Translations under genes and position numbers: made by a program
In this document: piece by piece, positions 27,896 to 34,951 of the stretch
Layout: each line of letters begins with the position of its first letter
How positions within the stretch are numbered: the first letter of the stretch is position 1
The notes under the pieces: model-generated
The model's database searches: none
Told to the model about the DNA's origin: nothing
The model's input: the letters and a program-made list of their open reading frames with translations, nothing else
Origin: Methyloceanibacter sp. wino2
GTDB taxonomy: Bacteria > Pseudomonadota > Alphaproteobacteria > Rhizobiales > Methyloligellaceae
Direction: 5' to 3'
Assembly (NCBI RefSeq): GCF_003071365.1
Contig: NZ_CP028960.1
Coordinates: 372,001 to 436,000, forward strand
Length of the DNA: 64,000 nt

Positions 27896-28696
27896 TCAGC
27901 TGACCACCCGCCGCTCCTCGGTAGGGCTCGCGGCGCGCGCGCGTTCGCCACAGAAGTACTCTTCAATCCACGGATGATCGGGGGTGCTTTGTAGCTCTTC
28001 GGGCGATCCGGTCCGGACGATCTTCTTGTCGGCCAGAACCGCCACCCTGTCGCATACCGTGAAAATCGTATCAAGGTCGTGCGTGACCATATAGACCGTA
28101 AGCCCAAGTGTCTGTTGTAGCTTGCGAATAAGGTGATCGAACTCCGTGGCCCCGATCGGGTCGAGACCGGCCGTGGGCTCGTCGAGAAACACGATCTCAG
28201 GATCGAGCGCGAGCGCGCGGGCCAGCCCTGCGCGCTTACGCATACCACCGGACAGCTCGGATGGGTACTTGTGGGCCGCCTCGGGCGGCAGCCCCACCAT
28301 CGTTAGTTTGAGGAACGCGAGGTCGTCCATCATCGACTGCGACAGGTTCAGGTGCTCGCGCATGGGGACCTCGATGTTCTGCAACACCGTGAGAGACGAG
28401 AACAACGCGCCGTCCTGAAAGAGGATGCCCCAGCGCTGTTCGATCGCAAGCCGCGCCTCGGGCGACAGCGTGTGTTCTTCCTGTCCGAACAGCGTGACGA
28501 CCCCATTGTCGGGTCGCACCAGACCCGTGATCACCCGCATCAACACGGACTTGCCTTGGCCCGAGCCGCCGACGATGGCCAGGATTTCCCCCCGGTACAC
28601 ATCGAGGTTGAGCGACTCCCAGATCTGATGCGTGCCGAAGCTCTTGGCGAGCCCGCGCACGCGGATCAGGATTTCGCGTCCGTCCTCGACGATCAC
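27896..28696 (-). CDS. mlaF: MlaF-family ABC transporter ATPase
   Basis: A 266-residue ATPase. Walker A is GGSGQGKS (43-50), the signature is LSGGMRKRAGLARAL, and Walker B is EIVFLDEPTAGLDP, with the switch His in VTHD. The family-specific extension at the C-terminus (about 235-266) is present. It powers the permease encoded immediately upstream, with which it overlaps by ATGA. Confidence 0.93.
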   Translation of the reverse strand: MIVEDGREILIRVRGLAKSFGTHQIWESLNLDVYRGEILAIVGGSGQGKSVLMRVITGLVRPDNGVVTLFGQEEHTLSPEARLAIEQRWGILFQDGALFSSLTVLQNIEVPMREHLNLSQSMMDDLAFLKLTMVGLPPEAAHKYPSELSGGMRKRAGLARALALDPEIVFLDEPTAGLDPIGATEFDHLIRKLQQTLGLTVYMVTHDLDTIFTVCDRVAVLADKKIVRTGSPEELQSTPDHPWIEEYFCGERARAASPTEERRVVS

Positions 28697-29871
28697 TGGC
28701 CGATCCCCGCGAGGAACATGGCGAAGATGCCGTCGATGCAGATCACGAGGAAGATCGCCTTGACCACGGCGGAGGTCACGTGAACGCCCAAGGACTCGGC
28801 GCTGCCTTCAACCCGCAAGCCCTCGAGGCACCCAACGAGTGCGATGATCACGGCCGCAAACGGCGCCTTGATCATGCCGACCATGAAATGCCGGAAACTG
28901 ACGATCTCTTGGAGCTTGTCGATGTAGAGAGGCGGATCCAGTCCGAGCATCACCCATGCCATGACGCCGCCGCCAACGAGCGCGGCGATATCTCCCATGA
29001 AGGTGAGGAGCGGCAACGCCACAATGAGTGCGGCGACGCGCGGCAGGACAAGCGTGTCCATGGGATCGATGCCGAGCGTACGCATGGCGTCGATCTCTTC
29101 GCGCATCTTCATGGAGCCGATCTCCGCGGTGAAGGCCGAACCGGAACGGCCGGCCACCATGATCGACGTCAGCAGGATACCCACTTCCCGCAGCGAGAGG
29201 ATCGCGACCATGTTCACGGCCATGACCTCGGCCCCGAAGTAGGACAGCTGCACCACGCCTTGCTGCATGACCACCGCGCCGATCAGGAAGCAGATCAGAA
29301 AGATGATCGGCAATGCCCGCAGGCCCGCATGATCGAGATGATGGATGAAGGAGATCGGACGGAACCGCCAGGGTTCACGAACCACACGAACAGCGGCAAA
29401 CGTAACCTCGCCAAGAAACGCGGTCAGGGCGACCGTGTCTCGCCAGATGCTCGACGCGCTTGTCTTCATCGTGTCGACGAACTGCTGGAGCGGCGGGACC
29501 TCGTCGATCTCCGGCAGATCGGATTGCGCGCGGCGATGAACTTCTTCGATGAGAATACGGAAGCTATCCGTGGCGCCGGCGTAGCGCGTCTTCAAACCTC
29601 CGCGCTGCCATGCTGACGCGGTGCGCTGCAGGAGCCAGGCACCGGACGTGTCGATCTCGGCGATGCCCGAGATATCCATTTCGCCCGTGAACTCGGATGA
29701 CGGAGGGATGGGGACCTTCAGCCGCTTCAGTTCCTCGTCCAGAACCGCGACTTCGGAGATGGTCCAGGCGCCCGTGGCAACCAGGCGAAACGTCGTGCCA
29801 CGCAACTCGACCCGAAAGCCCGGGGCCTCGATTTCGGTCGAAAGGACGAATTGATTGTCACGCTTTAGCAT
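28693..29871 (-). CDS. mlaE: MlaE-family ABC permease with N-terminal STAS-like domain
   Basis: A 392-residue permease, longer than E. coli MlaE (260) because of an N-terminal domain (about 1-130, FRLVATGAWTISEVAVLDEE and IDTSGAWLLQR) that looks like a STAS domain. This fuses the role of MlaB to the permease, a common layout in alphaproteobacteria. The MlaE domain follows with five or six helices and the conserved AGRSGSAFTAEIGSMKMREE loop. It is first of the operon mlaE-mlaF-mlaD. Confidence 0.93.
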   Translation of the reverse strand: MLKRDNQFVLSTEIEAPGFRVELRGTTFRLVATGAWTISEVAVLDEELKRLKVPIPPSSEFTGEMDISGIAEIDTSGAWLLQRTASAWQRGGLKTRYAGATDSFRILIEEVHRRAQSDLPEIDEVPPLQQFVDTMKTSASSIWRDTVALTAFLGEVTFAAVRVVREPWRFRPISFIHHLDHAGLRALPIIFLICFLIGAVVMQQGVVQLSYFGAEVMAVNMVAILSLREVGILLTSIMVAGRSGSAFTAEIGSMKMREEIDAMRTLGIDPMDTLVLPRVAALIVALPLLTFMGDIAALVGGGVMAWVMLGLDPPLYIDKLQEIVSFRHFMVGMIKAPFAAVIIALVGCLEGLRVEGSAESLGVHVTSAVVKAIFLVICIDGIFAMFLAGIGQ

Positions 29872-29973
29872 GTAAGGGCTTGGCCTGGCTCAGAATCTAA
29901 GCTTCTTTGTGGCATTCGGCGCAAATGGCAGCGCAACCGTTTTGGCCGAAAACAACGGAGAAATAAAGCTGCG

Positions 29974-30993
29974 ATGGGAAGCGAACCCGCCGAGCGTATT
30001 GGCGACGGCAAGCCGCTGACCCTTTCGGTTCGCGTGCAACACTGGCCTATTCGCGGCAATTTTACCATCGCGCGCGGATCGAAGACCGAAGCGGTCGTGG
30101 TTGTGGCCGAGATGGGCGACGGCAGCGCGACCGGCCGGGGCGAGTGCGTTCCCTATGCCCGCTATGGTGAAAGCGTCGACGGCGTGGTCGCCGCGATGGA
30201 AAACCTGCGCCCTGAGCTCGGCCGCGGTCTCGATCGCTCCCGCCTCGAAGGGCTCCTGCCGCCTGGTGCCGCACGCAACGCGGTCGACTGCGCGCTGTGG
30301 GATCTTGAAGCCAAGCAGACGGGACGGACGGTTGCCGAGCGCATCGGGTTGGCGCCCCTCAAGGCGGTCCCGACGGCCTTTACGATCTCGCTGGGGGCGC
30401 CAGCGGTCATGGCCGCGCGGGCGCATGAAGCTTCCGCCCATCCGCTGTTAAAGCTCAAATTGGGCGGCGATGGCGATGCGGAGCGGATGCGGGCGGTCCG
30501 GGATGCGGTGCCCGATGCCCGTCTGATCGTCGATGCCAACGAGGCGTGGGGCGCGGACCAGCTTCAACCGCTTCTCGCCGTGGCGGACGAAACAGGGGTC
30601 GAGCTCGTCGAGCAACCGCTTCCGGCGGACCACGACGCGCTGCTTGCCGAGATCGCCCATGACGTTCCGATCTGCGCGGATGAATCGGCTCATGACAGCG
30701 CTTGCCTCGAACAGCTTGTCGGCCGCTACGACGCCGTCAACATCAAGCTCGAAAAGACGGGCGGGCTCACCGAAGCGCTGCGCATGTCCGAACACGCCCG
30801 TACGCACGGCCTCAAGATCATGGTCGGCTGCATGGTGGCGACGTCGCTTGCCATGGCGCCGGCCCTCCTCGTCGCGCAGACGGCGGACTGGGTCGACCTG
30901 GACGGGCCGCTGCTGCTCGCACGCGACCGGGGCGCCGCGCTTGCCTATGAGAACGGAGACGTCTACCCGCCCTCACCCGCGCTTTGGGGCTGA
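29974..30993 (+). CDS. Dipeptide epimerase (L-Ala-D/L-Glu epimerase-like), enolase superfamily
   Basis: A 339-residue enolase-superfamily enzyme of the muconate lactonizing subgroup. It shows the LKLKLGG motif (the general base Lys), metal ligands in LIVDANEAW, VEQPLP and CADES, and the second catalytic Lys in NIKLEKTGG, followed by the C-terminal GCMVATSLAMAPA. These fit an L-Ala-D/L-Glu epimerase that converts murein-derived dipeptides so that L-Glu can be reused. The start is ATG 29974. It overlaps the converging MFS gene by 31 bases. Other dipeptide specificities in this family cannot be excluded. Confidence 0.87.
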   Translation: MGSEPAERIGDGKPLTLSVRVQHWPIRGNFTIARGSKTEAVVVVAEMGDGSATGRGECVPYARYGESVDGVVAAMENLRPELGRGLDRSRLEGLLPPGAARNAVDCALWDLEAKQTGRTVAERIGLAPLKAVPTAFTISLGAPAVMAARAHEASAHPLLKLKLGGDGDAERMRAVRDAVPDARLIVDANEAWGADQLQPLLAVADETGVELVEQPLPADHDALLAEIAHDVPICADESAHDSACLEQLVGRYDAVNIKLEKTGGLTEALRMSEHARTHGLKIMVGCMVATSLAMAPALLVAQTADWVDLDGPLLLARDRGAALAYENGDVYPPSPALWG

Positions 30994-32252
30994 GCGTCCG
31001 AAGCTGGGTGCTCCGGCCTTGCGTGTTCGACGACGATGCCGCCATGCCAGTGCCTGCGCAGCAGCATCGCAGCGAGCGTCCCCACTGCGGCGATCGCCGC
31101 CATCACCGCGTAGGACTCCCCGCCAAGACTTGCGTAGAGCGGGCCGCACAGCAACGTGGCCGTTCCCATCACAAGGCCGGCGACCACCGCCGAGAACAGA
31201 CCCTGAGCCGTGGCGGAGCGATCCTCCGGGATCGCGTGAGTCAGAAAGTGAATGGCGGCGAGGTGCGCGGCGCCGAAGCTCATGGCGTGCAGCGTCTGCA
31301 GGATCGCCGTCGCCCACAGCGGCGGGTCGAACGCCATAAGGCTCCAGCGCAGCGCCGTCATGAAGCCGGCCAAGACCAGAAGGCGTGTCGAACCAATGCG
31401 CCCAACGATGCGGCCCGACACGGCGAACAGCAGGACTTCCGCGATGACGCCGATTGACCACAGCGCGCCGATCGTGCCGCCGGAGAATCCTTGCGCGCGC
31501 CAGTGGAGCGAGCCGAACGCATAGAGCATGGCATGGCTCCCGTGCACGAGACTGGTCGCGACGAGAAACAGCAGGAACAGCGGCGAGCGCATGAGTGCGG
31601 TGGCGTCGGACAAGCGAAGCCGCCGCGGGGGCGTCCCCTCGCCTGTAGGTTTGGCGCGGCGCGTCACCGCAAGGTCGTGCGGAATGAAATAGGTGCCCAC
31701 GATCATCAACGCGGCCGCGCCCACGAGCAGCGGCACGACGAGCCCGGCCCCGGCCTGCTGGATGACGACACCGACTCCGAGACTGGCCGCGACGAAGCTG
31801 AGCGAGCCCCAAAGCCTGACCTTGCCGTAGTCGAGCCGGGCGCGCCGTATACCGGTGATCGCGATCGTCTCGGTCAAGGGCATCAGCGCGGTCGAGGCCA
31901 AGGCAACGAGGACCATGGCGAAGAACATTTGCCAGAAGCCGCTCGAGACCCAGAGCGCGCCATAGGCGATCATTGATCCCCAGGCCGACAGGATGAGCAC
32001 GAAGCGTCTGTCTCCCAGCAGGTCGGCAACGAAGCTGATCGAAGGCGCGATGAGGATGCGGCCGAACAGCGGGGTCGCGAGCAGGATGGCGATCTGATCG
32101 GGCGTGAAGCCACGCCACTCCAACCACACGGGCAGGTAAGGCAGATAGCAGCCGATGATCAGGAACAGGACCGCGTAGAGAAAGCCCAGACGCCAAGCGA
32201 GAGCACGGCTCGTCGCCTGCGTGGCATTCTCAGGTGACGCGAAGCCGTCCAT
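30963..32252 (-). CDS. MFS transporter (MFS_1-like, HcaT/LacY-related group)
   Basis: A 429-residue transporter with about 12 helices and the early sequence GCYLPYLPVWLEWRGFTPDQ typical of the phenylpropionate/nucleoside-symporter-like MFS group (PF12832). The short loop after helix 6 carries the basic stretch RRAKPTGEGTPPRRLRL. It converges on the dipeptide epimerase with a 31-base overlap. A substrate cannot be inferred. Confidence 0.83.
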   Translation of the reverse strand: MDGFASPENATQATSRALAWRLGFLYAVLFLIIGCYLPYLPVWLEWRGFTPDQIAILLATPLFGRILIAPSISFVADLLGDRRFVLILSAWGSMIAYGALWVSSGFWQMFFAMVLVALASTALMPLTETIAITGIRRARLDYGKVRLWGSLSFVAASLGVGVVIQQAGAGLVVPLLVGAAALMIVGTYFIPHDLAVTRRAKPTGEGTPPRRLRLSDATALMRSPLFLLFLVATSLVHGSHAMLYAFGSLHWRAQGFSGGTIGALWSIGVIAEVLLFAVSGRIVGRIGSTRLLVLAGFMTALRWSLMAFDPPLWATAILQTLHAMSFGAAHLAAIHFLTHAIPEDRSATAQGLFSAVVAGLVMGTATLLCGPLYASLGGESYAVMAAIAAVGTLAAMLLRRHWHGGIVVEHARPEHPASDAQPQSAGEGG

Positions 32253-32257
32253 GTTCG

Positions 32258-32265
32258 TTAACCAT
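32258..32265 (+). promoter_or_regulatory. CtrA-like half site TTAACCAT
   Basis: TTAACCAT lies 61 bases upstream of the CheZ-like gene's ATG and 6 bases from the start of the divergent MFS gene. It matches the CtrA half-site consensus. The second half (TTAA after 7 bases) is only partly kept (CTTTA). Together with cckA in the window this is suggestive only. Confidence 0.35.
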
Positions 32266-32325
32266 TCCCTTTAGGACGATGACTACCTTCGAGTGCACCA
32301 TCGAATCAGATAGATTGGTTGCACC

Positions 32326-33345
32326 ATGCTGAACCGCGCAACTGGCGCCGCACAGGCTCTGTCTCGAAGCGACAGCGATCCGCAATCCAGCTCAGCCGAG
32401 CATGCGGAATATGCCGCGCTTGAGACGACGCTGAGAGGGTCCGAGCTTGGCCGCCGATTCTTGGCGGACTATGCGCGTCAGCACCCCACACCGGAAGTCA
32501 AATTGCTGTTGGACGCGCTCGTGCGGCTCGAGTCCGCTTCGGTCGCGCCGGAACGGACTCGTCAATCGCATGGCCTCGTGTCCGAGCTCGTTGCGATGAG
32601 CGAAACCATCGGCGAATTGCGGCGGGAGATCGGCGAACTCCAGCTCGTGGACATCCCGGTATCCGATCCGATTGCGGCACCGTGCGCCTTCGAGCAGATC
32701 GTCGAAGCCTCGGCCCGCGCGACGTCCGATGTGCTCGAGGCACTGGAAGAGATTCAAAGCGTTTCATGGGCGCTGCGCGAGCAGGGCGTCGCTCTCGACT
32801 GTTGCGACAGGCTGGATGAGCGCGCCGCCGACATCTACACGGCGTGTGCACGGCGGGAGATCGCGGGACAGCAGACAGCCGATGCCCTGAACCTGCTGCG
32901 CGACGTGGAGCGCCGCATCGATGCGTTGATCGAGGACTGGAGCGACCACGAAACGAAGAACCTTCTGGATGCTGCTAAGGCTCTCGACGTGAGCGGGGCC
33001 TTCGAAACGGAGCCGCAGCAGACACGCGCCGGCGCAGCGACCGTGGACGAGAGCGAACCCGCTCGCGACGAGCATCCTCATGCGGGTCTGGAACCAGTAT
33101 CTGAACCGACACCGCGGCGGACGAACCGTCTCGTGCCCGAAGAGGCCGTCCCAGTCCCTGCAAACGACGCGGCCCCGGCAGACGAGCCCGCGCTTGTTAA
33201 GCTGCCAGCATCTACAACCCTGCCCGCACCTACCGAGCCAACGGCGTCCGCCCTCCTCTCCGACGGACCGCGCCCTTTCGAGCGGCCCGAGCCTTTGACC
33301 CTCGAAGCGCTTGTCGCCGCACAACGCGCGGCGCTTTTCGGGTGA
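32326..33345 (+). CDS. CheZ-like helical protein with altered catalytic motif
   Basis: A 339-residue protein. A CheZ-type helical-hairpin region spans about 85-205: FEQIVEASARATSDVLEALE, then YTACARREIAGQQTADALNL and RRIDALIEDW. It resembles rhizobial CheZ-like proteins in which 'ACSFQDLTGQRT' carries the catalytic Asp and Gln of the phosphatase. Here the equivalent is E178-I-A-G-Q182, so Asp is Glu and Gln is kept. The C-terminal 110 residues are Pro/Ala/Glu-rich and disordered. No chemotaxis gene is near. The CtrA-like site upstream suggests cell-cycle or motility control. I call the fold with moderate confidence, and activity is doubtful. Confidence 0.68.
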   Translation: MLNRATGAAQALSRSDSDPQSSSAEHAEYAALETTLRGSELGRRFLADYARQHPTPEVKLLLDALVRLESASVAPERTRQSHGLVSELVAMSETIGELRREIGELQLVDIPVSDPIAAPCAFEQIVEASARATSDVLEALEEIQSVSWALREQGVALDCCDRLDERAADIYTACARREIAGQQTADALNLLRDVERRIDALIEDWSDHETKNLLDAAKALDVSGAFETEPQQTRAGAATVDESEPARDEHPHAGLEPVSEPTPRRTNRLVPEEAVPVPANDAAPADEPALVKLPASTTLPAPTEPTASALLSDGPRPFERPEPLTLEALVAAQRAALFG

Positions 33346-33405
33346 CGTTTAAGTCAATATTTTCAGTATCTTAAGCTCATATCGGAAAAAATCGTCTGTC
33401 GGGTC

Positions 33406-33434
33406 TTGAAAGCCTATAGGCCCTGCCCATTTCT
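33406..33434 (+). promoter_or_regulatory. Promoter-like element, sRNA copy 1
   Basis: TTGAAA (33406-33411), 16-17 bases of spacer, then CATTTC/ATTTCT (33428-33434). The TTGAAA-spacer-CAT(C/T)T arrangement is kept in all three copies at the same distance from the core. Confidence 0.5.
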
Positions 33435-33439
33435 GGGAG

Positions 33440-33522
33440 GACGCAAGATCCCCCAACGCGTCCCCCAAACTGACGCATGAAAATGCGAACGGCCCGGTCC
33501 CCCCACCGGGCCGTTTTCTTTT
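33440..33522 (+). ncRNA. Candidate small RNA, tandem copy 1
   Basis: About 83 nt with no coding potential. The 5' part reads GACGC (33440-33444), a C-rich stretch, GCGTC (33458-33462), a second C-rich stretch, GACGC (33472-33476). The central GCGTC can pair with either flanking GACGC, so two hairpins exclude each other; one shows loop AAGATCCCCCAAC, the other CCCCAAACT. Next is GCAT-GAAA-ATGC, a GNRA-capped hairpin, then a 9-bp terminator (33490-33513) and TTTTCTTTT. The C-rich loops look like seeds against Shine-Dalgarno sequences. I do not recognise an established family. Confidence 0.7.
33490..33522 (+). terminator. Rho-independent terminator, sRNA copy 1
   Basis: CGGCCCGGT (33490-33498) pairs with ACCGGGCCG (33505-33513) around a six-C loop, followed by TTTTCTTTT. 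Confidence 0.92.
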
Positions 33523-33569
33523 GTGGCTGGCCAAGCGTCGCCGGACCGAAAAATTAATTCGCCGCGCCC

Positions 33570-33598
33570 TTGAAAGCCCCATGGCGGCGAACCATCTC
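33570..33598 (+). promoter_or_regulatory. Promoter-like element, sRNA copy 2
   Basis: TTGAAA (33570-33575) and CCATCT (33592-33597) with a 16-base spacer, conserved with copies 1 and 3. Confidence 0.5.
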
Positions 33599-33604
33599 AT
33601 GGGA

Positions 33605-33687
33605 GACGCAAGATCCCCCAACGCGTCCCCCAAACTGACGCATGCGAATGCGAACGGCCCGGTCCCCCCACCGGGCCGTTTTCTTTT
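33605..33687 (+). ncRNA. Candidate small RNA, tandem copy 2
   Basis: The C-rich core through GACGCAT is identical to copy 1. The small hairpin is GCAT (33640-33643), loop GCGA, ATGC (33648-33651): relative to copy 1 the loop changes from GAAA to GCGA, but it stays a GNRA tetraloop and the stem is untouched. That is what selection on RNA structure would leave. The terminator is identical to that of copy 1. Confidence 0.7.
33655..33687 (+). terminator. Rho-independent terminator, sRNA copy 2
   Basis: CGGCCCGGT (33655-33663) with ACCGGGCCG (33670-33678), six-C loop, then TTTTCTTTT. Confidence 0.92.
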
Positions 33688-33734
33688 GTGGCTGGCCAAG
33701 CGCCGCCGGAGCAAAAAATCAATATGGCTCGCCC

Positions 33735-33763
33735 TTGAAAGCCCCGTGACGCGGAACCATCTG
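33735..33763 (+). promoter_or_regulatory. Promoter-like element, sRNA copy 3
   Basis: TTGAAA (33735-33740) and CCATCT (33757-33762) with a 16-base spacer, as in copy 2. Confidence 0.5.
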
Positions 33764-33769
33764 AAGGAA

Positions 33770-33853
33770 GACGCAAGATCCCCCAACGCGTCCCCCAAAC
33801 TGACGCATGACAATATGCACCGGCCCGGTTCCCCAACCGGGCCGTTTTCTTTT
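33770..33853 (+). ncRNA. Candidate small RNA, tandem copy 3 (diverged)
   Basis: The C-rich core is unchanged, but the small hairpin has a six-base loop (GCAT-GACAAT-ATGC) and the terminator has a compensated extra pair (GTT/AAC) with a four-C loop. Stems are preserved while loops vary, again pointing to RNA function. Its terminator lies 25 bases from the stop codon of the converging glycosyltransferase gene. Confidence 0.68.
33821..33853 (+). terminator. Rho-independent terminator, sRNA copy 3
   Basis: CGGCCCGGTT (33821-33830) pairs with AACCGGGCCG (33835-33844), a 10-bp stem with a CCCC loop, then TTTTCTTTT. Confidence 0.92.
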
Positions 33854-33877
33854 GGGGGGCGTTTTCGGAGAGGCTGC

Positions 33878-34951
33878 TTAGGCCGCTGTTTTCTTACGCA
33901 TCAAGCGGCTGGGGCGCAGGCGGGGCAAGAGACGCCGCCGCTCGGGCAGGCCGAGATTATGGGCCGCCAGCACATTATCCAGGAACTGCTGTGCCGAGTT
34001 TTCCCAGCTGAAGTTCAAGGCATGGGACCGGGCATCCTCGCCGTTGAGGTCCAGGGCCTGCAGCGCCGCCGTCTGCAGGTCGCTATGGAGCACGCCGGCG
34101 GTCGGGTCGGTCACGACGTCCTTGGGCCCGTGGACGGGATAGGCCGCCACCGGGACCCCGCATGCCAGGGCTTCCAGGAGCACCAGGCCGAACGTGTCCG
34201 TAAGGCTGGGAAAGACGAAGACATCGCCGGAGGCGTAGGCCGCGGCAAGCTCCTCGCCTTCCTTGGGACCGGTGAAGTGCACATCCGGGTAGGCGCGCTG
34301 GAGCTCGGTCAGCTGCGGGCCCCCGCCGACAACGACTTTGCGCCCGGGAAGATCGAGCTTCAGAAAAGCCTCGATATTCTTCTCGACGGACACGCGGCCC
34401 ACATACATGAAGACGGGGCCGTCGCCGTACAGCCGCACGTTTTGCGGCCGGAACAGATCCACGTCGACGCCGCGCGTCCAGCGCATCATGCGTTTGAACC
34501 CCTTGGCCCCGAGATCCTCCTCTACCGAAGGTGCGGCCACGAACATGCCGGCCCCGCTATTGTGGAAGCGGCGCTGGAAGCTGTAGCACCAGGATTCGGG
34601 CACAGGCAGGCGCGCCGAGACATATTCGGGGAAGCGGGTGTGATAGCTCGTGGTGAACGGCCGCTTGTTCTTGCGGCAATGGCGGCGCGCCAAAAGACCG
34701 AGCGGCCCTTCCGTCGCGATGTGAACGAAGTCCGCCCCGACGCTTTCGATGTAGCGGTCGACCATGCCCGGCGTCGCTAGCGCGAGCCGGATCTCAGGAT
34801 AGGTGGGGCAAGGAAGCGTGCGATACTGCGACGGAACGAGGAAGCTGATTTCCGCGCCAAAATTGGGAATTTCCTGCGCAAGCCGCTCGTAGGTGCGCAC
34901 AACTCCGTTGACCTGGGGGTACCAGGCGTCGGTGACGACGAGAACGTGCAT
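33878..34951 (-). CDS. GT4 glycosyltransferase, Agt-like (glycolipid synthesis)
   Basis: A 357-residue GT-B glycosyltransferase of family 4. The N-domain reads VVTDAWYPQVNGVVRTYERL; the C-domain has YVGRVSVEKNIEAFL, then FVFPSLTDTFGLVLLEALAC, the E-x7-E donor-binding element of GT4 enzymes. It overlaps by one base (TAATG) the metallophosphoesterase upstream. In rhizobia and marine alphaproteobacteria that pairing corresponds to PlcP and Agt, which degrade phospholipid and build glycosyl-diacylglycerol when phosphate is scarce. By sequence alone it could also be a mannosyltransferase of another pathway. Confidence 0.8.
   Translation of the reverse strand: MHVLVVTDAWYPQVNGVVRTYERLAQEIPNFGAEISFLVPSQYRTLPCPTYPEIRLALATPGMVDRYIESVGADFVHIATEGPLGLLARRHCRKNKRPFTTSYHTRFPEYVSARLPVPESWCYSFQRRFHNSGAGMFVAAPSVEEDLGAKGFKRMMRWTRGVDVDLFRPQNVRLYGDGPVFMYVGRVSVEKNIEAFLKLDLPGRKVVVGGGPQLTELQRAYPDVHFTGPKEGEELAAAYASGDVFVFPSLTDTFGLVLLEALACGVPVAAYPVHGPKDVVTDPTAGVLHSDLQTAALQALDLNGEDARSHALNFSWENSAQQFLDNVLAAHNLGLPERRRLLPRLRPSRLMRKKTAA

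Larger units (their letters stand above)
33406..33853 (+). repeat. Three tandem copies of a 165-bp sRNA-like unit
   Basis: Copies start their core (ACGCAAGATC) at 33441, 33606 and 33771, an exact 165-base period. Each unit contains TTGAAA, a CCAT(C/T)T element 16-17 bases on, a C-rich core, a small hairpin and a terminator. The third copy has diverged slightly in the small hairpin and terminator loop. The units lie between the CheZ-like gene and the converging glycosyltransferase gene. Confidence 0.9.

Noticed and set aside
33406-33853. CRISPR-like array
   Set aside because: The repeats are 165 bases with almost no spacers, contain terminators, and no cas gene is near; they are tandem sRNA-type units.
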